Shown: positions 8,198 to 16,242, counted from the stretch's first letter. The stretch: 64,000 bases of DNA from Sphingopyxis sp. H073 (GCF_001468395.1 NZ_LNSG01000005.1:310001-374000); one strand, 5' to 3'. Numbers and translations: made by a program. Notes: a model not told the origin generated them from the sequence alone.

Positions 8198-8575
8198 ATG
8201 AGGCTCGAATTTACCCCCGAAGGGACGATGCTCATTGCCGACGATGGCACGCGTCGCGAATTGAAAGAGGGCGAGGATCAGGAGACGGTCGCGGCTGCAT
8301 TTCGTGCCGAGCATCCCGACAAACCGGGGCCCGTCCCGCAAAGCGTCTCGCCCGCTGACTTCCGCATTGCGCTGGATCAGATGGGGCTGCTCGACGAGGT
8401 GGAGGCCTATGTAGCGACGCTGCCCAAGGCCGCGCAGATCAAGTGGCAGTGGGCCGTCTCCATTGACCGCGACAACCCGTTGATCGCCGCCGCCGCGCAG
8501 TCCGAAAACTGGTCGGTCGAACAGGTCGACGGGGTGTTCCGACTGGCAGGCTCGCTGGCGAGCTCGCTGGCGTGA
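8198..8575 (+). CDS. Prophage protein of unknown function
   Basis: This 125-residue, mostly acidic and helical protein follows the fibre-like gene with almost no gap. The N-terminal part has LIADDGTRRELKEGEDQETV. The C-terminal part has QIKWQWAVSIDRDNPLIAAA. Proteins of this kind near the end of tail operons are sometimes chaperones for the preceding fibre, which is a guess from position only. No known domain is identified. Confidence 0.55.
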   Translation: MRLEFTPEGTMLIADDGTRRELKEGEDQETVAAAFRAEHPDKPGPVPQSVSPADFRIALDQMGLLDEVEAYVATLPKAAQIKWQWAVSIDRDNPLIAAAAQSENWSVEQVDGVFRLAGSLASSLA

Positions 8576-8577
8576 CG

Positions 8578-8643
8578 ATGCGCGCGATCCGCATCCAGCA
8601 GGTCGCGCTGATGATCGCGTTCGCCCTGATCGCGATGCTCTGA
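8578..8643 (+). CDS. Very small membrane peptide (21 residues), possible
   Basis: A 21-codon frame fits exactly between the stop of the 8198 gene (2 bases upstream) and the start of the HxH-repeat gene (1 base downstream). After a short basic start (MRAIRIQQ) the rest (VALMIAFALIAML) would span a membrane. The tight fit suggests a translated coupling gene or a minor lysis or membrane peptide, but nothing else supports it. Confidence 0.35.
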   Translation: MRAIRIQQVALMIAFALIAML

Positions 8644-8644
8644 C

Positions 8645-9337
8645 ATGCTGGGCTTGTATCCGCTTGGCGGGGCGGCGCTGGGGGATGACGGCGCCCCCAC
8701 GACGCCGACTGCCACGGTCGGCAGCGCGGCCCATGCTCATACGGCGACCAGCCCGACGCTCGGCGCGAAATCGTCGGTATCACCTGCTGACGCAGCGCAC
8801 GGCCATGCCGCGACGTCGCCGACGCTCGCGGCGAAAAGCAGCGTATCGCCCGCGGCCAGCGGGCACGGGCACAGTGCGACGACGCCTACCCTCGCCGCAA
8901 GGAGCTCGATCGCCCCGGCAGACAGCGCGCATGGGCATGCCGCTAGCGCTCCGACGATCGCCGCCAAGAGCGCCGTAGCCCCAGCTTCGGCCGTACATGG
9001 GCATGAGGCATCGCAGCCGAGCGTCGGCGTTGCGGGCACAGTATCGCCCGCCAGCGCCCTTCACGGCCACGCTGCGACATCGCCCGCGCTCGCGGCGCGG
9101 ACCAGCGTGGTCGTGGCAAGCGGCGGACATGGCCATCTCACGACCTCGCCGATCCTTGCGGCCCGCTCGATCGTCGTGCCTGCATCCGCGCTTCATGGCC
9201 ACGTCACCACAATGCCGCTGGTCAAGCCGCCATCATCGGAAGGGGCAATGTACGTCGGCGCAATGAGCGAGGCCGAATTGTTCGTCGGCACCGAAGGCGC
9301 GGCCGATCTGTATGTCGGCGCGGGGAGTTTTTTTTGA
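8645..9337 (+). CDS. HxH-repeat fibre-like protein
   Basis: This 230-residue protein is built almost wholly of a 22-residue unit. HxH motifs start at residues 30, 52, 74, 96, 118, 140, 162 and 184, seven HGH and one HAH, each followed by roughly ATSPTLAAKSSVSPA. The C-terminus has three YVGA/FVGT-like repeats (residues 204-229). No transmembrane segment or enzyme motif is seen. In T4 gp37 the long-fibre needle carries HxH motifs that bind iron along the trimer axis, so a trimeric metal-binding shaft is a reasonable inference. It lies at the end of the fibre region of the prophage. Confidence 0.6.
   Translation: MLGLYPLGGAALGDDGAPTTPTATVGSAAHAHTATSPTLGAKSSVSPADAAHGHAATSPTLAAKSSVSPAASGHGHSATTPTLAARSSIAPADSAHGHAASAPTIAAKSAVAPASAVHGHEASQPSVGVAGTVSPASALHGHAATSPALAARTSVVVASGGHGHLTTSPILAARSIVVPASALHGHVTTMPLVKPPSSEGAMYVGAMSEAELFVGTEGAADLYVGAGSFF
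8732..9202 (+). repeat. 66-base tandem coding repeat (eight HxH units)
   Basis: Within the 8645 gene the HxH codons recur exactly every 66 bases: seven full units start at 8732, 8798, 8864, 8930, 8996, 9062 and 9128, and an eighth HGH is at 9194. Copies have diverged in sequence while the spacing is kept exactly, which points to selection on protein geometry rather than recent slippage. Confidence 0.9.
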
Positions 9338-9455
9338 GATGACCGGGCTCGATGCGCTCCTGGCGCGACGAAGCACGGAATGCCGCCTGCTCCTTTAAGG
9401 GGGAGGCAACGGGCGCGCCAACGCCCGTCACCGCAGGGTTTGGGCCCCGCACCTC

Positions 9456-9473
9456 GCGATGCCGCGGCATCGC
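9456..9473. promoter_or_regulatory. Perfect 18-base palindrome before the methylase gene
   Basis: GCGATGCCG is followed directly by its reverse complement, in the 184-base space between the HxH-repeat gene and the adenine methylase gene. It could be an operator or part of a transcript hairpin. The same gap holds another short inverted pair (CCTGCTCCTTT / AAGGGGGAGG-like) at about 9388-9405. Confidence 0.35.
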
Positions 9474-9521
9474 TCCGTTCCCCCGCCGGCCAGCCGGCAG
9501 GGGCTGCGATAGGTAGCGAAT

Positions 9522-10364
9522 GTGAACGAAGAATTGACGCATATGGAGCCTGTGGCTCCGACCCGGCCCGTCGCCGGATACATCGGCGGGAAGAAGAAGC
9601 TGGCGCCGCGCTTGGTCCAGATCATCAACGCCACGCCGCACGATCTCTATGCCGACGTCTTCATGGGCATGGGCGGCGTTTTCCACCGCCGCGATCGGCG
9701 GCCCAAGGTCGAGGTCATCAACGATATCTCGCGGGATGTCGTCACGCTGTTCCGCATCTTGCAGCGGCATTACCAGCAGTTCCTCGACACGCTGAAATGG
9801 CAGCTCGCGAGCCGGGACGACTTCGAACGGCTGATGCGGGTCGATCCGGATACCCTGACCGACCTCGAGCGCGCGGCTCGCTTTCTGTATCTCCAGAGGC
9901 TCGCCTTCGGGGGCAAGGTCACCGGCCGTAATTTTGGCACGACCAAGACGGGGCCGGCGCGCTTCGACCTGACAAAGCTGGTGCCGCTGCTGGAGGCCGC
10001 GCACGATCGGCTTGCGCGTGTCCATATCGAGCGCCTTCCGTTCGATCAGCTGATCCGGCGCTATGATCGCCCAGGCGCGCTCTTCTATTGTGACCCGCCT
10101 TATTTCGGCAATGAGGACGACTATGGGGAGGGTGTCTTCTCACGCGCCGATTTCACCCGTCTGAGAGACCTCTTAGAAGCCGTCGAAGGTCGCTTCATCC
10201 TGTCGATCAACGACCGGCCCGAGATCCGCGAGCTATTCGCCTGCAGCGCGATCGAGGAGGTGGAGCTGGACTATACGGTCAGCGGCAAGGCGACGGCGGC
10301 GCGGGAGCTGATCATCACTGGCGGCAAGGGCGCCGCGGCGCTACAGGGTGTCCATGAACGGTGA
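9522..10364 (+). CDS. D12-class N6-adenine DNA methylase (Dam-like) of the prophage
   Basis: This 280-residue protein belongs to the D12 class of adenine methyltransferases, which use S-adenosylmethionine. Visible motifs are the N-terminal GYIGGKKKLAPRL, the cofactor motif DVFMGMGGVF near residue 45, the catalytic DPPY at residue 191, and NDRPEIRELF near the end. A prophage methylase would protect phage DNA from host restriction or alter packaging. The GTG at 9522 has no clear ribosome site; the in-frame ATG at 9543 is an alternative start. Unlike its prophage neighbours it is preceded by a 184-base gap, so it may have its own promoter. Confidence 0.85.
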   Translation: MNEELTHMEPVAPTRPVAGYIGGKKKLAPRLVQIINATPHDLYADVFMGMGGVFHRRDRRPKVEVINDISRDVVTLFRILQRHYQQFLDTLKWQLASRDDFERLMRVDPDTLTDLERAARFLYLQRLAFGGKVTGRNFGTTKTGPARFDLTKLVPLLEAAHDRLARVHIERLPFDQLIRRYDRPGALFYCDPPYFGNEDDYGEGVFSRADFTRLRDLLEAVEGRFILSINDRPEIRELFACSAIEEVELDYTVSGKATAARELIITGGKGAAALQGVHER

Positions 10365-10440
10365 TGCCAGTGCTCCAGAACCTCTTGTCCGAGACTCCAG
10401 AACCTCTCGCCGCGCTACAAGCAGCTGCGGCCGTTCGTCT

Positions 10441-10558
10441 CCCCTCCCGCGGGCGGGAGGGGTTGGGGGTGGGCCGGCGACGGTGCGGTTATGCCCACCC
10501 CGCTGCGGCTAGCCAGCAAGCTGGCAAGCCTCGCTGCCCCTCCCGCCTGCGGGAGGGG
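10441..10558. repeat. Dispersed inverted-repeat element, copy 1
   Basis: Two hairpin arms, each built of CCCCTCCCGC, two variable bases and GCGGGAGGGG, stand at 10441-10462 and 10537-10558. Between them are TTGGGGGTGGGC and its partner GCCCACCCCGCTGCG, then a CTAG-containing segment ending CTCGCTG. A second copy with the same order of parts is at 22994-23124, so this is a defined element and not chance GC-rich sequence. Confidence 0.85.
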
Positions 10559-10574
10559 AGGTTATGACTTTTCG

Positions 10575-10647
10575 CGTCATCCCGGACTTGATCCGGAATC
10601 CACTGGAGCGCGGACCTTCTAGACCCCGGATCACGTCCGGGGTGACG
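10575..10647. repeat. REP-like inverted pair (CGTCATCCCGGACTTGATCC type)
   Basis: The outer ends CGTCATCCCGG and CCGGGGTGACG are inverted relative to each other and enclose two inner hairpins (GGACTTGATCC; GGATCACGTCC). The same CGTCAT...GTGACG ends occur at 16243 and 21725 and, as CGTCAT...ATGACG, at 49967. It sits just after the stop of the convergent GntR gene and could act as a transcription barrier. Confidence 0.75.
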
Positions 10648-10682
10648 AAATTCCGCTCACCACCGCACGGCAGAAAGAAACG

Positions 10683-11030
10683 TCAGGCCTCGGTCAGGTC
10701 GAGCAGGGTGCGCGCGTCGAGGCCGATGCGGCGCATCTGCTGCGCGACGGGCGGCCAGACGTTGGTCAGGAAATCCTCGCGCATCAGCGTGCGCAGCCGG
10801 TCGGTCGCGCCATCGGCGACGAACATGCCGACCCCGCGCTTTACCGTAACGAGCCCTTCGTCCTGAAAGGTCTGATAGGCCTTCGCAACCGTCAGCGGGT
10901 TCGCGCCCTCGTCCGCCGCGAGCGACCGCACCGACGGGAGCATATCGCCATCGCTGTATGTGCCATCAAGGATGGCGTTGGCGATCACGTCGCGGAGACG
11001 CTGATAGACGGGTTTGGACTGATCGAGCAT
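10683..11030 (-). CDS. GntR-family transcriptional regulator, YtrA-like
   Basis: This 115-residue protein has a single winged helix-turn-helix domain: VYQRLRDVIANAILDGTYSD, LPSVRSLAADEGANPLTVAK and LVTVKRGVGMFV follow the GntR pattern, with the recognition helix near residues 45-60. Only a short helical tail follows (about 40 residues), as in the YtrA subfamily, which usually represses transporter genes. The divergent nitroreductase is not adjacent (both are on the minus strand), so its target cannot be read from context. It ends next to repeats that mark the prophage edge. Confidence 0.85.
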   Translation of the reverse strand: MLDQSKPVYQRLRDVIANAILDGTYSDGDMLPSVRSLAADEGANPLTVAKAYQTFQDEGLVTVKRGVGMFVADGATDRLRTLMREDFLTNVWPPVAQQMRRIGLDARTLLDLTEA

Positions 11031-11101
11031 GGCGCCTTAATGCCATAAGACAGCAGCACAGTCAAATCGCGAAAATTAGCAAAACATCGTCAACATTGAA
11101 A

Positions 11102-11692
11102 TTAAATATCCCAAGCGCTTACGACGTCGTCATATTCGGGTCGCGGACGCTCCGAGAGGTCGGCGGCGGCGGTTCCGAAGAAGAAATAGCCGACGATCGT
11201 GTCGCCGTCGGCGACTCCGAAAGCTTTCGCCACATTGGGGCTGTACGCGGCCCAGCCGGTCAGCCAGCTGCCGACGAAGCCATGCGCATGCGCGGCATGG
11301 AGCAGATTCATGCCGACCGCGCCCGCCGACATCTGTTGTTCCCAGACCGGAATCTTCGCACCCGGCACCGGGGTCGAGATCAGCACGACGAGGCTCGGCG
11401 CCTGATGCGCGAACTGGTCGAGCGCCGACAGGTCCATCCCCGCGGCACCGGGATTCTCCGCCACCCATGCGTCCTTGAGCACGGTGGCGAAACGCTCGCG
11501 CCGGTCGTCGGCGATCGTGACGATGCGCCACGGCGCGAGCTTGCCATGATCGGGGGTGCGCAAGGCGAGGGCGATGATGTCATGGAGCTGCCCGGCGTCG
11601 GGGCCGGGGGCGACCATGTCGCGTGCCTTTCCCGAGCGGCGGGTGGCGAGGTGTGCGCGGAGCGAGGAGGTGTCGTTGAACATGCAGCGCAT
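11102..11692 (-). CDS. Nitroreductase family protein (NAD(P)H, FMN)
   Basis: This 196-residue protein matches the single-domain nitroreductase family similar to YdjA/RutE. The N-terminal RRSGKARDM is the FMN-phosphate binding part. ALRTPDHGKLAPWRIVTI follows, and the C-terminal part has GSWLTGWAAYSPNVAKAFG. These enzymes reduce nitro or quinone compounds with FMN and NAD(P)H in the cytoplasm. The start is ATG 11692 because AAAGG lies 7 bases upstream; ATG 11683 is possible. It lies upstream of the GntR gene in the same direction with a 71-base gap, so co-transcription is possible. Confidence 0.85.
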   Translation of the reverse strand: MRCMFNDTSSLRAHLATRRSGKARDMVAPGPDAGQLHDIIALALRTPDHGKLAPWRIVTIADDRRERFATVLKDAWVAENPGAAGMDLSALDQFAHQAPSLVVLISTPVPGAKIPVWEQQMSAGAVGMNLLHAAHAHGFVGSWLTGWAAYSPNVAKAFGVADGDTIVGYFFFGTAAADLSERPRPEYDDVVSAWDI

Positions 11693-11871
11693 TTGGGCGC
11701 CTTTGCACGCTTTCGCAAGTGTTGCGAACGGTTCGCAATAATTTTGACGGCAAGCGCAACATAGTTTCACGCGCAATTAGATTCTTCCCTTGAGCAATTT
11801 TCGCGCTAGGTTGCCCCATTCGCGCGGCGGAAAGCCGCGGCAAAAACATCCGGGAAAAGGGACGCGTTTCA

Positions 11872-13494
11872 ATGAAATCTATGGGTATGTGGGACGAGGG
11901 TGACTGGATCGCGGTCATCGCACTCGTCGTCCTCGCGGTGTTTCTGAGCATCGGTGCGCTGATCGCCGGCAGCAAGAAACCGGAGTTCGCCGGCCATCCC
12001 AAGGGCCTCTACATGCTCTTCTTCGCCGAAATGTGGGAGCGTTTTTCCTATTACGGCATGCGCGCGATCCTGATCTTCTACCTGACCCAGCACTGGCTGT
12101 TCAGCGACAGCAAGTCGAACCTGATCTACGGCGCCTATACCAGCCTCGTTTACATCACCCCGGTTCTCGGCGGCTATCTCGCCGACCGGTACCTCGGCCA
12201 GCGCAAAGCCGTGCTGTTCGGCGGCCTGCTGCTCGCAGCGGGGCATAGCCTGATGGCGGTCGAAGGGGGCGGAGGGCAGGAGGACGCGACGATCAACGTC
12301 TTCTGGGCCGCGCTCGCCTTCATCATCGTCGGCTCGGGCTTCCTCAAGGCCAATATTTCGGTGATGGTCGGTCAGCTCTACCGGCTCACCGACGTCCGCC
12401 GCGATGGCGCCTATACGATCTTTTACATGGGCATCAACGTCGGCGCCGCGCTCGGCACGATCCTCGTCGGCTATCTCGGCCAGCGGATCGGCTGGGGCTA
12501 TGGCTTCGGGCTTGCCGGTATCGGCATGCTCGCCGGTCTCGTCGTCTTCGTCCTCGGCAAGAGCGCGCTCCTCGGCGCCGGCGAGGCGCCCGCGCCGCTC
12601 GCAAAGTCGCGCGAATGGACACTTTACGGCATCGGTTTTGCCGCAGTCGCGGTGATCTGGGCGCTCGTCCAGTATCAGGACGTCATCCAGTCGCTGCTCG
12701 CGGTCTCGGGCATCGCGCTGCTCGGCTATGTCCTTTACGAAAGCTTCAAGCTGGAGAAAGAGCCGCGCGAGCGCATGTTCGCCATCCTGTTCCTGATCGC
12801 GCTCAACCCGCTGTTCTGGGGCCTGTTCGAACAGGCGGGCGGGTCGATGAACCTGTTCACCGACCGCTATGTCGACCGCGGCGCGGTTCCCGCCTCGATC
12901 TTCCAGTCGATCAATCCGATCTACATCATCCTCTTCGCCCCCTTCTTCGCGGGGCTGTGGCAATGGCTCGGCAAGCGCGGCATGGAGCCGTCGGCCCCCG
13001 CGAAATTCGGCATGGCGCTGGCGCAGATGGGGCTTGCCAACCTCGTCCTCGTCTGGGGCGCCGAAGCGTTCGGCGTGGCGGCGATGACGCCGGTGCTGTT
13101 CGTCTTCCTCTATTATCTCCTCGCCACGACCGGCGAGCTCTGCCTCAGCCCGGTCGGCCTGTCGGCGATGAACCGGCTGGCGCCGTCCTATCTCGCGTCG
13201 CTCATCATGGGCGCGTGGTTCTATATGACCGCGGTCGGCAATTTCGTCGCCGGCAAGATCGGCGAGGCGACCGGCGGCCATGGCGGCGAGATGAGCAAGG
13301 CCAAGCTGCTCGAAATCTATGAGATGTTCGGCTGGATCGCGATTGGCGCCGCGGTCGCGGTGCTGCTGGTCAGCCCGATCGTCAAGCGCTGGATGCACCT
13401 CGACACGCTGCGCGACCGCGACGAGGGCCTGGCCGGTGTCGGCGAGGCCGAGCCGCAGGCCGCGGGCATCCACCCCGAACCGAAGGGGGCGTAA
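11872..13494 (+). CDS. POT/PTR-family proton-coupled oligopeptide transporter
   Basis: This 540-residue inner-membrane protein takes up di- and tripeptides with protons. The signature EMWERFSYYGMRAILIFYL (ExxERFxYY) lies near residue 55, and 12 or more hydrophobic segments follow, with the family patterns GGYLADRYLGQRKAV and FYMGINVGAALGTILVGYL. The length is typical of the proteobacterial group, which has extra central helices. It stands directly upstream of two amidohydrolases with a 3-base gap to the first, which suggests that the operon imports and degrades a peptide or related amide. AAAAGGG precedes the start. Confidence 0.92.
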   Translation: MKSMGMWDEGDWIAVIALVVLAVFLSIGALIAGSKKPEFAGHPKGLYMLFFAEMWERFSYYGMRAILIFYLTQHWLFSDSKSNLIYGAYTSLVYITPVLGGYLADRYLGQRKAVLFGGLLLAAGHSLMAVEGGGGQEDATINVFWAALAFIIVGSGFLKANISVMVGQLYRLTDVRRDGAYTIFYMGINVGAALGTILVGYLGQRIGWGYGFGLAGIGMLAGLVVFVLGKSALLGAGEAPAPLAKSREWTLYGIGFAAVAVIWALVQYQDVIQSLLAVSGIALLGYVLYESFKLEKEPRERMFAILFLIALNPLFWGLFEQAGGSMNLFTDRYVDRGAVPASIFQSINPIYIILFAPFFAGLWQWLGKRGMEPSAPAKFGMALAQMGLANLVLVWGAEAFGVAAMTPVLFVFLYYLLATTGELCLSPVGLSAMNRLAPSYLASLIMGAWFYMTAVGNFVAGKIGEATGGHGGEMSKAKLLEIYEMFGWIAIGAAVAVLLVSPIVKRWMHLDTLRDRDEGLAGVGEAEPQAAGIHPEPKGA

Positions 13495-13497
13495 TCG

Positions 13498-14913
13498 ATG
13501 GTCGGGAGCGTGAAGGGCGGCCTGCTGGCTGCGGTGTCGCTGGCGCTCGTCGGCTGCGCGGCGGGCGGCGAGGCGCCGAAATCGGCGGGCGACAAGCCCG
13601 CCACCGCCGCGGCCGAAAAGCCGGTCAAGTTCGACAAGGATCCCTATCCCTCGACCTACAAGGGATATCCGACGCGGCTGACCGTCGTGAAGGGCGCGAC
13701 GATCTTCGACGGCGAGGGCGGGCGGTTCGACAATGGCACGGTGGTGCTGTCGAGCGGCAAGGTGCTGGCGGTCGGCGGCCCCGATCTGGAGGTGCCGACC
13801 GACGCCGATGTCGTCGACGGGACGGGCAAATATGTGACGCCGGGTGTGATCGACATCCACAGCCACCTCGGCGACTATCCCTCGCCGGCGGTCGACGCGC
13901 ATTCGGACGGCAATGAGGCGACCTCGCCCACCACGCCCGAGGTGTGGAGCGAGCATAGCGTCTGGCCGCAGGACCCGGGCTTTACCCGCGCGCTCGCGAA
14001 TGGCGGGGTGACGACGCTGGAGATCCTGCCGGGCAGCGCCAATCTGATGGGCGGCCGCTCGGTCGTGCTCAAGAATGTGCCCGCGCGCACGATGCAGGGC
14101 ATGAAGTTCCCGGGCGCGCCGTACAGCCTGAAAATGGCGTGCGGCGAAAATCCGAAGCGCGTCTATGGCGCCAAGGGGCGCATGCCCTCGACCCGCATGG
14201 GCAATCTGGCGGTCAATCGCCAGACCTGGGCGAAGGCGGCGGCCTACAAGAAGAAACTCGACGAGGGGAAAGCGGTCGACCGCGACCTGGCGATGGAAAC
14301 GCTGGCTGGCGTGCTGTCGGGCGAGATTCTGGTGCAGAACCACTGCTACCGCGCCGACGAAATGGCGATCGTCATCGATATGAGCCACGAGTTCGGATAC
14401 AAGGTGGCGGCGTTCCACCACGCGGTCGAGGCGTACAAGATCGCCGACCTGCTCAAGAAGGAAGGCATTTGCGCCGCGATGTGGGCCGACTGGTGGGGCT
14501 TCAAGATGGAAGCCTATGACGCGGTGCCCGAGAATATCGCGCTGATGTACAAGGAAGGCGCCTGCACGATCGTCCATTCGGACGATGCGAACCAGATCCA
14601 GCGGCTCAATCAGGAAGCCGCGAAAGCGCTCGCCGCGGGCCGCCGCATGGGGATGCAAATCAGCGACGAACAGGCATGGACCTGGCTCGCGATCAACCCG
14701 GCGAAGGCGCTCGGCATCGGGGACAAGACGGGCAGCCTGAAGCCCGGCAAGATGGCCGACGTCGTGCTGTGGAACGGCAATCCGTTCAGCGTCTATACGC
14801 GGCCCGAAAAGGTCTGGATCGACGGTGCGCTGATGTTCGACGCGATGGACCCGAAACGGCGTCCGGTGACCGACTTCGAGCTCGGCCAGCCGGGCGAAGG
14901 GGATGTGAAATGA
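13498..14913 (+). CDS. Amidohydrolase-family lipoprotein
   Basis: This 471-residue protein has a lipoprotein signal (LLAAVSLALVGC), so it is probably anchored in the periplasm. The amidohydrolase metal motif H-S-H lies at residues 121 and 123 (TPGVIDIHSHLG). Further likely ligands are the His of NHCYRADEMAIVI, the HH of AAFHHAVEAYK and the Asp of VHSDDANQ. The C-terminal part (GDKTGSLKPGKMADVVLWNG) closes the composite barrel. The family hydrolyses amide or lactam bonds in small molecules or dipeptides; the substrate is unknown. It is co-transcribed with the POT transporter upstream and overlaps the next gene by ATGA. Confidence 0.88.
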   Translation: MVGSVKGGLLAAVSLALVGCAAGGEAPKSAGDKPATAAAEKPVKFDKDPYPSTYKGYPTRLTVVKGATIFDGEGGRFDNGTVVLSSGKVLAVGGPDLEVPTDADVVDGTGKYVTPGVIDIHSHLGDYPSPAVDAHSDGNEATSPTTPEVWSEHSVWPQDPGFTRALANGGVTTLEILPGSANLMGGRSVVLKNVPARTMQGMKFPGAPYSLKMACGENPKRVYGAKGRMPSTRMGNLAVNRQTWAKAAAYKKKLDEGKAVDRDLAMETLAGVLSGEILVQNHCYRADEMAIVIDMSHEFGYKVAAFHHAVEAYKIADLLKKEGICAAMWADWWGFKMEAYDAVPENIALMYKEGACTIVHSDDANQIQRLNQEAAKALAAGRRMGMQISDEQAWTWLAINPAKALGIGDKTGSLKPGKMADVVLWNGNPFSVYTRPEKVWIDGALMFDAMDPKRRPVTDFELGQPGEGDVK

Positions 14914-16211
14914 TGCGCGCACTCCTTCTGTCCGCCGCCGCGCTGGTCGCGCTTCCCGCTGCGGCGCAGGACGTCGCGATCACCAATGCGAAGCTCGTCA
15001 TCGGCGACGGCAGCGCGCCGATCGAGGGCGGCACCGTCGTCGTGCGCGGCGGCAAGGTCGTCGCGGCGGGCCGCGGTGTGGCGGTGCCTGCGGGGATCGA
15101 GCGCGTCGATGCGGGCGGCCATTATGTGACGCCGGGCATCGTCGCGGCGTTCAGCCGCGTCGGGCTGGTCGAGGTCGATGCCGTTGCCGGCACCAACGAT
15201 CGGTCGGCGACGCGGTCGCGCTTCTCGGCGGGGCTCGATATCGCGCCCGCGCTCAACCCGATGGGATCGCCGATCGCGGTCAATCGCGCCGCGGGCGTGA
15301 CGCGCGCGATCGTCGCGCCGGGCAGCAGCAGCAATTTGTTCGCCGGGCAGGGCGCGGTCGTCGACCTTGGCGACGACAACGACATGGTGACGCGCCCGCG
15401 CGCGCTGCAGTTCGTCGCGTTCGGCGAGGACGGGTCGGCGAAGGCCGGCGGCAGCCGCGCCGCGACCTTCCTGCTGTTCCGCGAGCAATTGCTGGCGGCG
15501 CGCAGCTATGCCCGCAACCCGGCGACGCTGGCCGAATGGAGCAATGATTCGCTGATCCAGCGCGCCGATGCCGAGGCGCTGGTGCGCGTGATCAATGGCA
15601 CGACGCCGCTGTTCGTGCGCGTCGACCGCGCGGCGGATATCCTGAACGTGCTGAAGCTCAAGGGCGAATTCCCGGCGCTGAAGCTGGTGCTCGTCGGCGC
15701 GACCGAGGGCTGGCTGGTCGCGCGCGATATCGCGGCGGCCAAGGTGCCGGTGCTGGTCTCGCCGCTCACCGACCTGCCCGGCAGTTTCGAGCAGCTCGGC
15801 GCGACGCAGTCGAACGCCGGGCGGCTGAAGGCGGCAGGGGTCGAGGTGTCGGTCGGCGTGTTCGACGACGACGATGCGCACAAGATGGGATATACCACCC
15901 AATATGCCGGCAATCTGGTCGGGCTGTCGAAGCTGCCGGGCGCGAGCGGGCTGACATGGGATCAGGCCTTCGCCGCGATCAGCAGCGTGCCCGCGAAGGC
16001 GGTGGGGATGGACGGCGCGATCGGGTCGCTGCGCGCGGGGCGCGCGGGCGATATCGTGATCTGGGACAATGACCCGCTCGAACTCGGCAGCCGTCCGACG
16101 ATGGTGTGGATCGATGGCAAGCGCCAGTCGCTCGTCACGCGGCAGGACCGGCTGCGCGATCGCTACCTGACCCCGACCGAAGGGGCATTGCCGAAGGCAT
16201 ATGATCGGTGA
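14910..16211 (+). CDS. Amidohydrolase-like secreted protein lacking the HxH motif
   Basis: This 433-residue protein has a signal peptide (LLLSAAALVALPAAAQ), so it is likely periplasmic. The overall fold is amidohydrolase-like: VAITNAKLVIGDGSAPIEGG at the start and GSLRAGRAGDIVIWDNDP at the end. Where the metal ligands should be, the sequence reads TPGIVAAFSRVG instead of the usual GxIDxHxH. The His/Asp residues of the later barrel strands are also not evident. It overlaps the canonical amidohydrolase by ATGA, which suggests a heteromeric partner or pseudoenzyme. Such tandem pairs occur in other gammaproteobacteria and sphingomonads, as far as I know without a defined role. Confidence 0.8.
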   Translation: MMRALLLSAAALVALPAAAQDVAITNAKLVIGDGSAPIEGGTVVVRGGKVVAAGRGVAVPAGIERVDAGGHYVTPGIVAAFSRVGLVEVDAVAGTNDRSATRSRFSAGLDIAPALNPMGSPIAVNRAAGVTRAIVAPGSSSNLFAGQGAVVDLGDDNDMVTRPRALQFVAFGEDGSAKAGGSRAATFLLFREQLLAARSYARNPATLAEWSNDSLIQRADAEALVRVINGTTPLFVRVDRAADILNVLKLKGEFPALKLVLVGATEGWLVARDIAAAKVPVLVSPLTDLPGSFEQLGATQSNAGRLKAAGVEVSVGVFDDDDAHKMGYTTQYAGNLVGLSKLPGASGLTWDQAFAAISSVPAKAVGMDGAIGSLRAGRAGDIVIWDNDPLELGSRPTMVWIDGKRQSLVTRQDRLRDRYLTPTEGALPKAYDR

Positions 16212-16242
16212 TTATAATGGTTGCGGGCGTTCGTCCCCATTT

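Larger units (their letters stand above)
1..10364 (+). mobile_element. Mu-like prophage, right (late/tail) part
   Basis: A block of tightly packed plus-strand genes, most overlapping by 4-8 bases or separated by a few bases, carries Mu-type baseplate genes in Mu order (gp43 end, gp44, gp45, gp46, gp47, gp48, fibre, fibre assembly). Gam, small unknown genes and an adenine methylase follow. In Mu the right end also carries a DNA modification gene (mom), so a methylase at this edge fits the layout. The right edge is placed after the methylase because the next gene is an ordinary GntR regulator on the other strand. No integrase, transposase, tRNA or clear attachment site is visible; the left part is outside the window, so activity cannot be judged. 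Confidence 0.85.
10365..10682. other. Prophage/chromosome junction without a supported gene
   Basis: This 318-base stretch lies between the prophage methylase and the GntR gene. It contains, in order, about 75 bases with a near-duplicate ACTCCAGAACCTCT motif (about 10370-10410), a long inverted-repeat element (10441-10558), and a REP-like inverted pair (10575-10647). A 68-codon frame begins at 10361 but is mostly repeat sequence. No tRNA, rRNA or clear attachment core is seen. Confidence 0.6.

Noticed and set aside
8732..9202. CRISPR-like array
   Set aside because: The 66-base repeats are divergent, in frame with a protein and lack spacers between them; they encode the HxH units.
10361..10567. 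68-codon plus-strand frame starting at the end of the prophage methylase
   Set aside because: Most of it is repeat-element sequence (10441-10558), so the protein would be low-complexity Arg/Gly/Pro. Only the first 25 codons could be a remnant of a gene cut by the repeat.
10365..10682. tRNA or attachment site at the prophage edge
   Set aside because: No cloverleaf or CCA end could be found, and no direct repeat with the left edge can be tested because that edge is outside the window. Mu-like phages insert by transposition anyway.
11869..14922. 1017-codon minus-strand open frame
   Set aside because: It lies opposite the POT transporter and the first amidohydrolase, whose motifs are intact, and its product is His/Arg/Asp-rich without a known motif. 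High GC makes such antisense frames common here.
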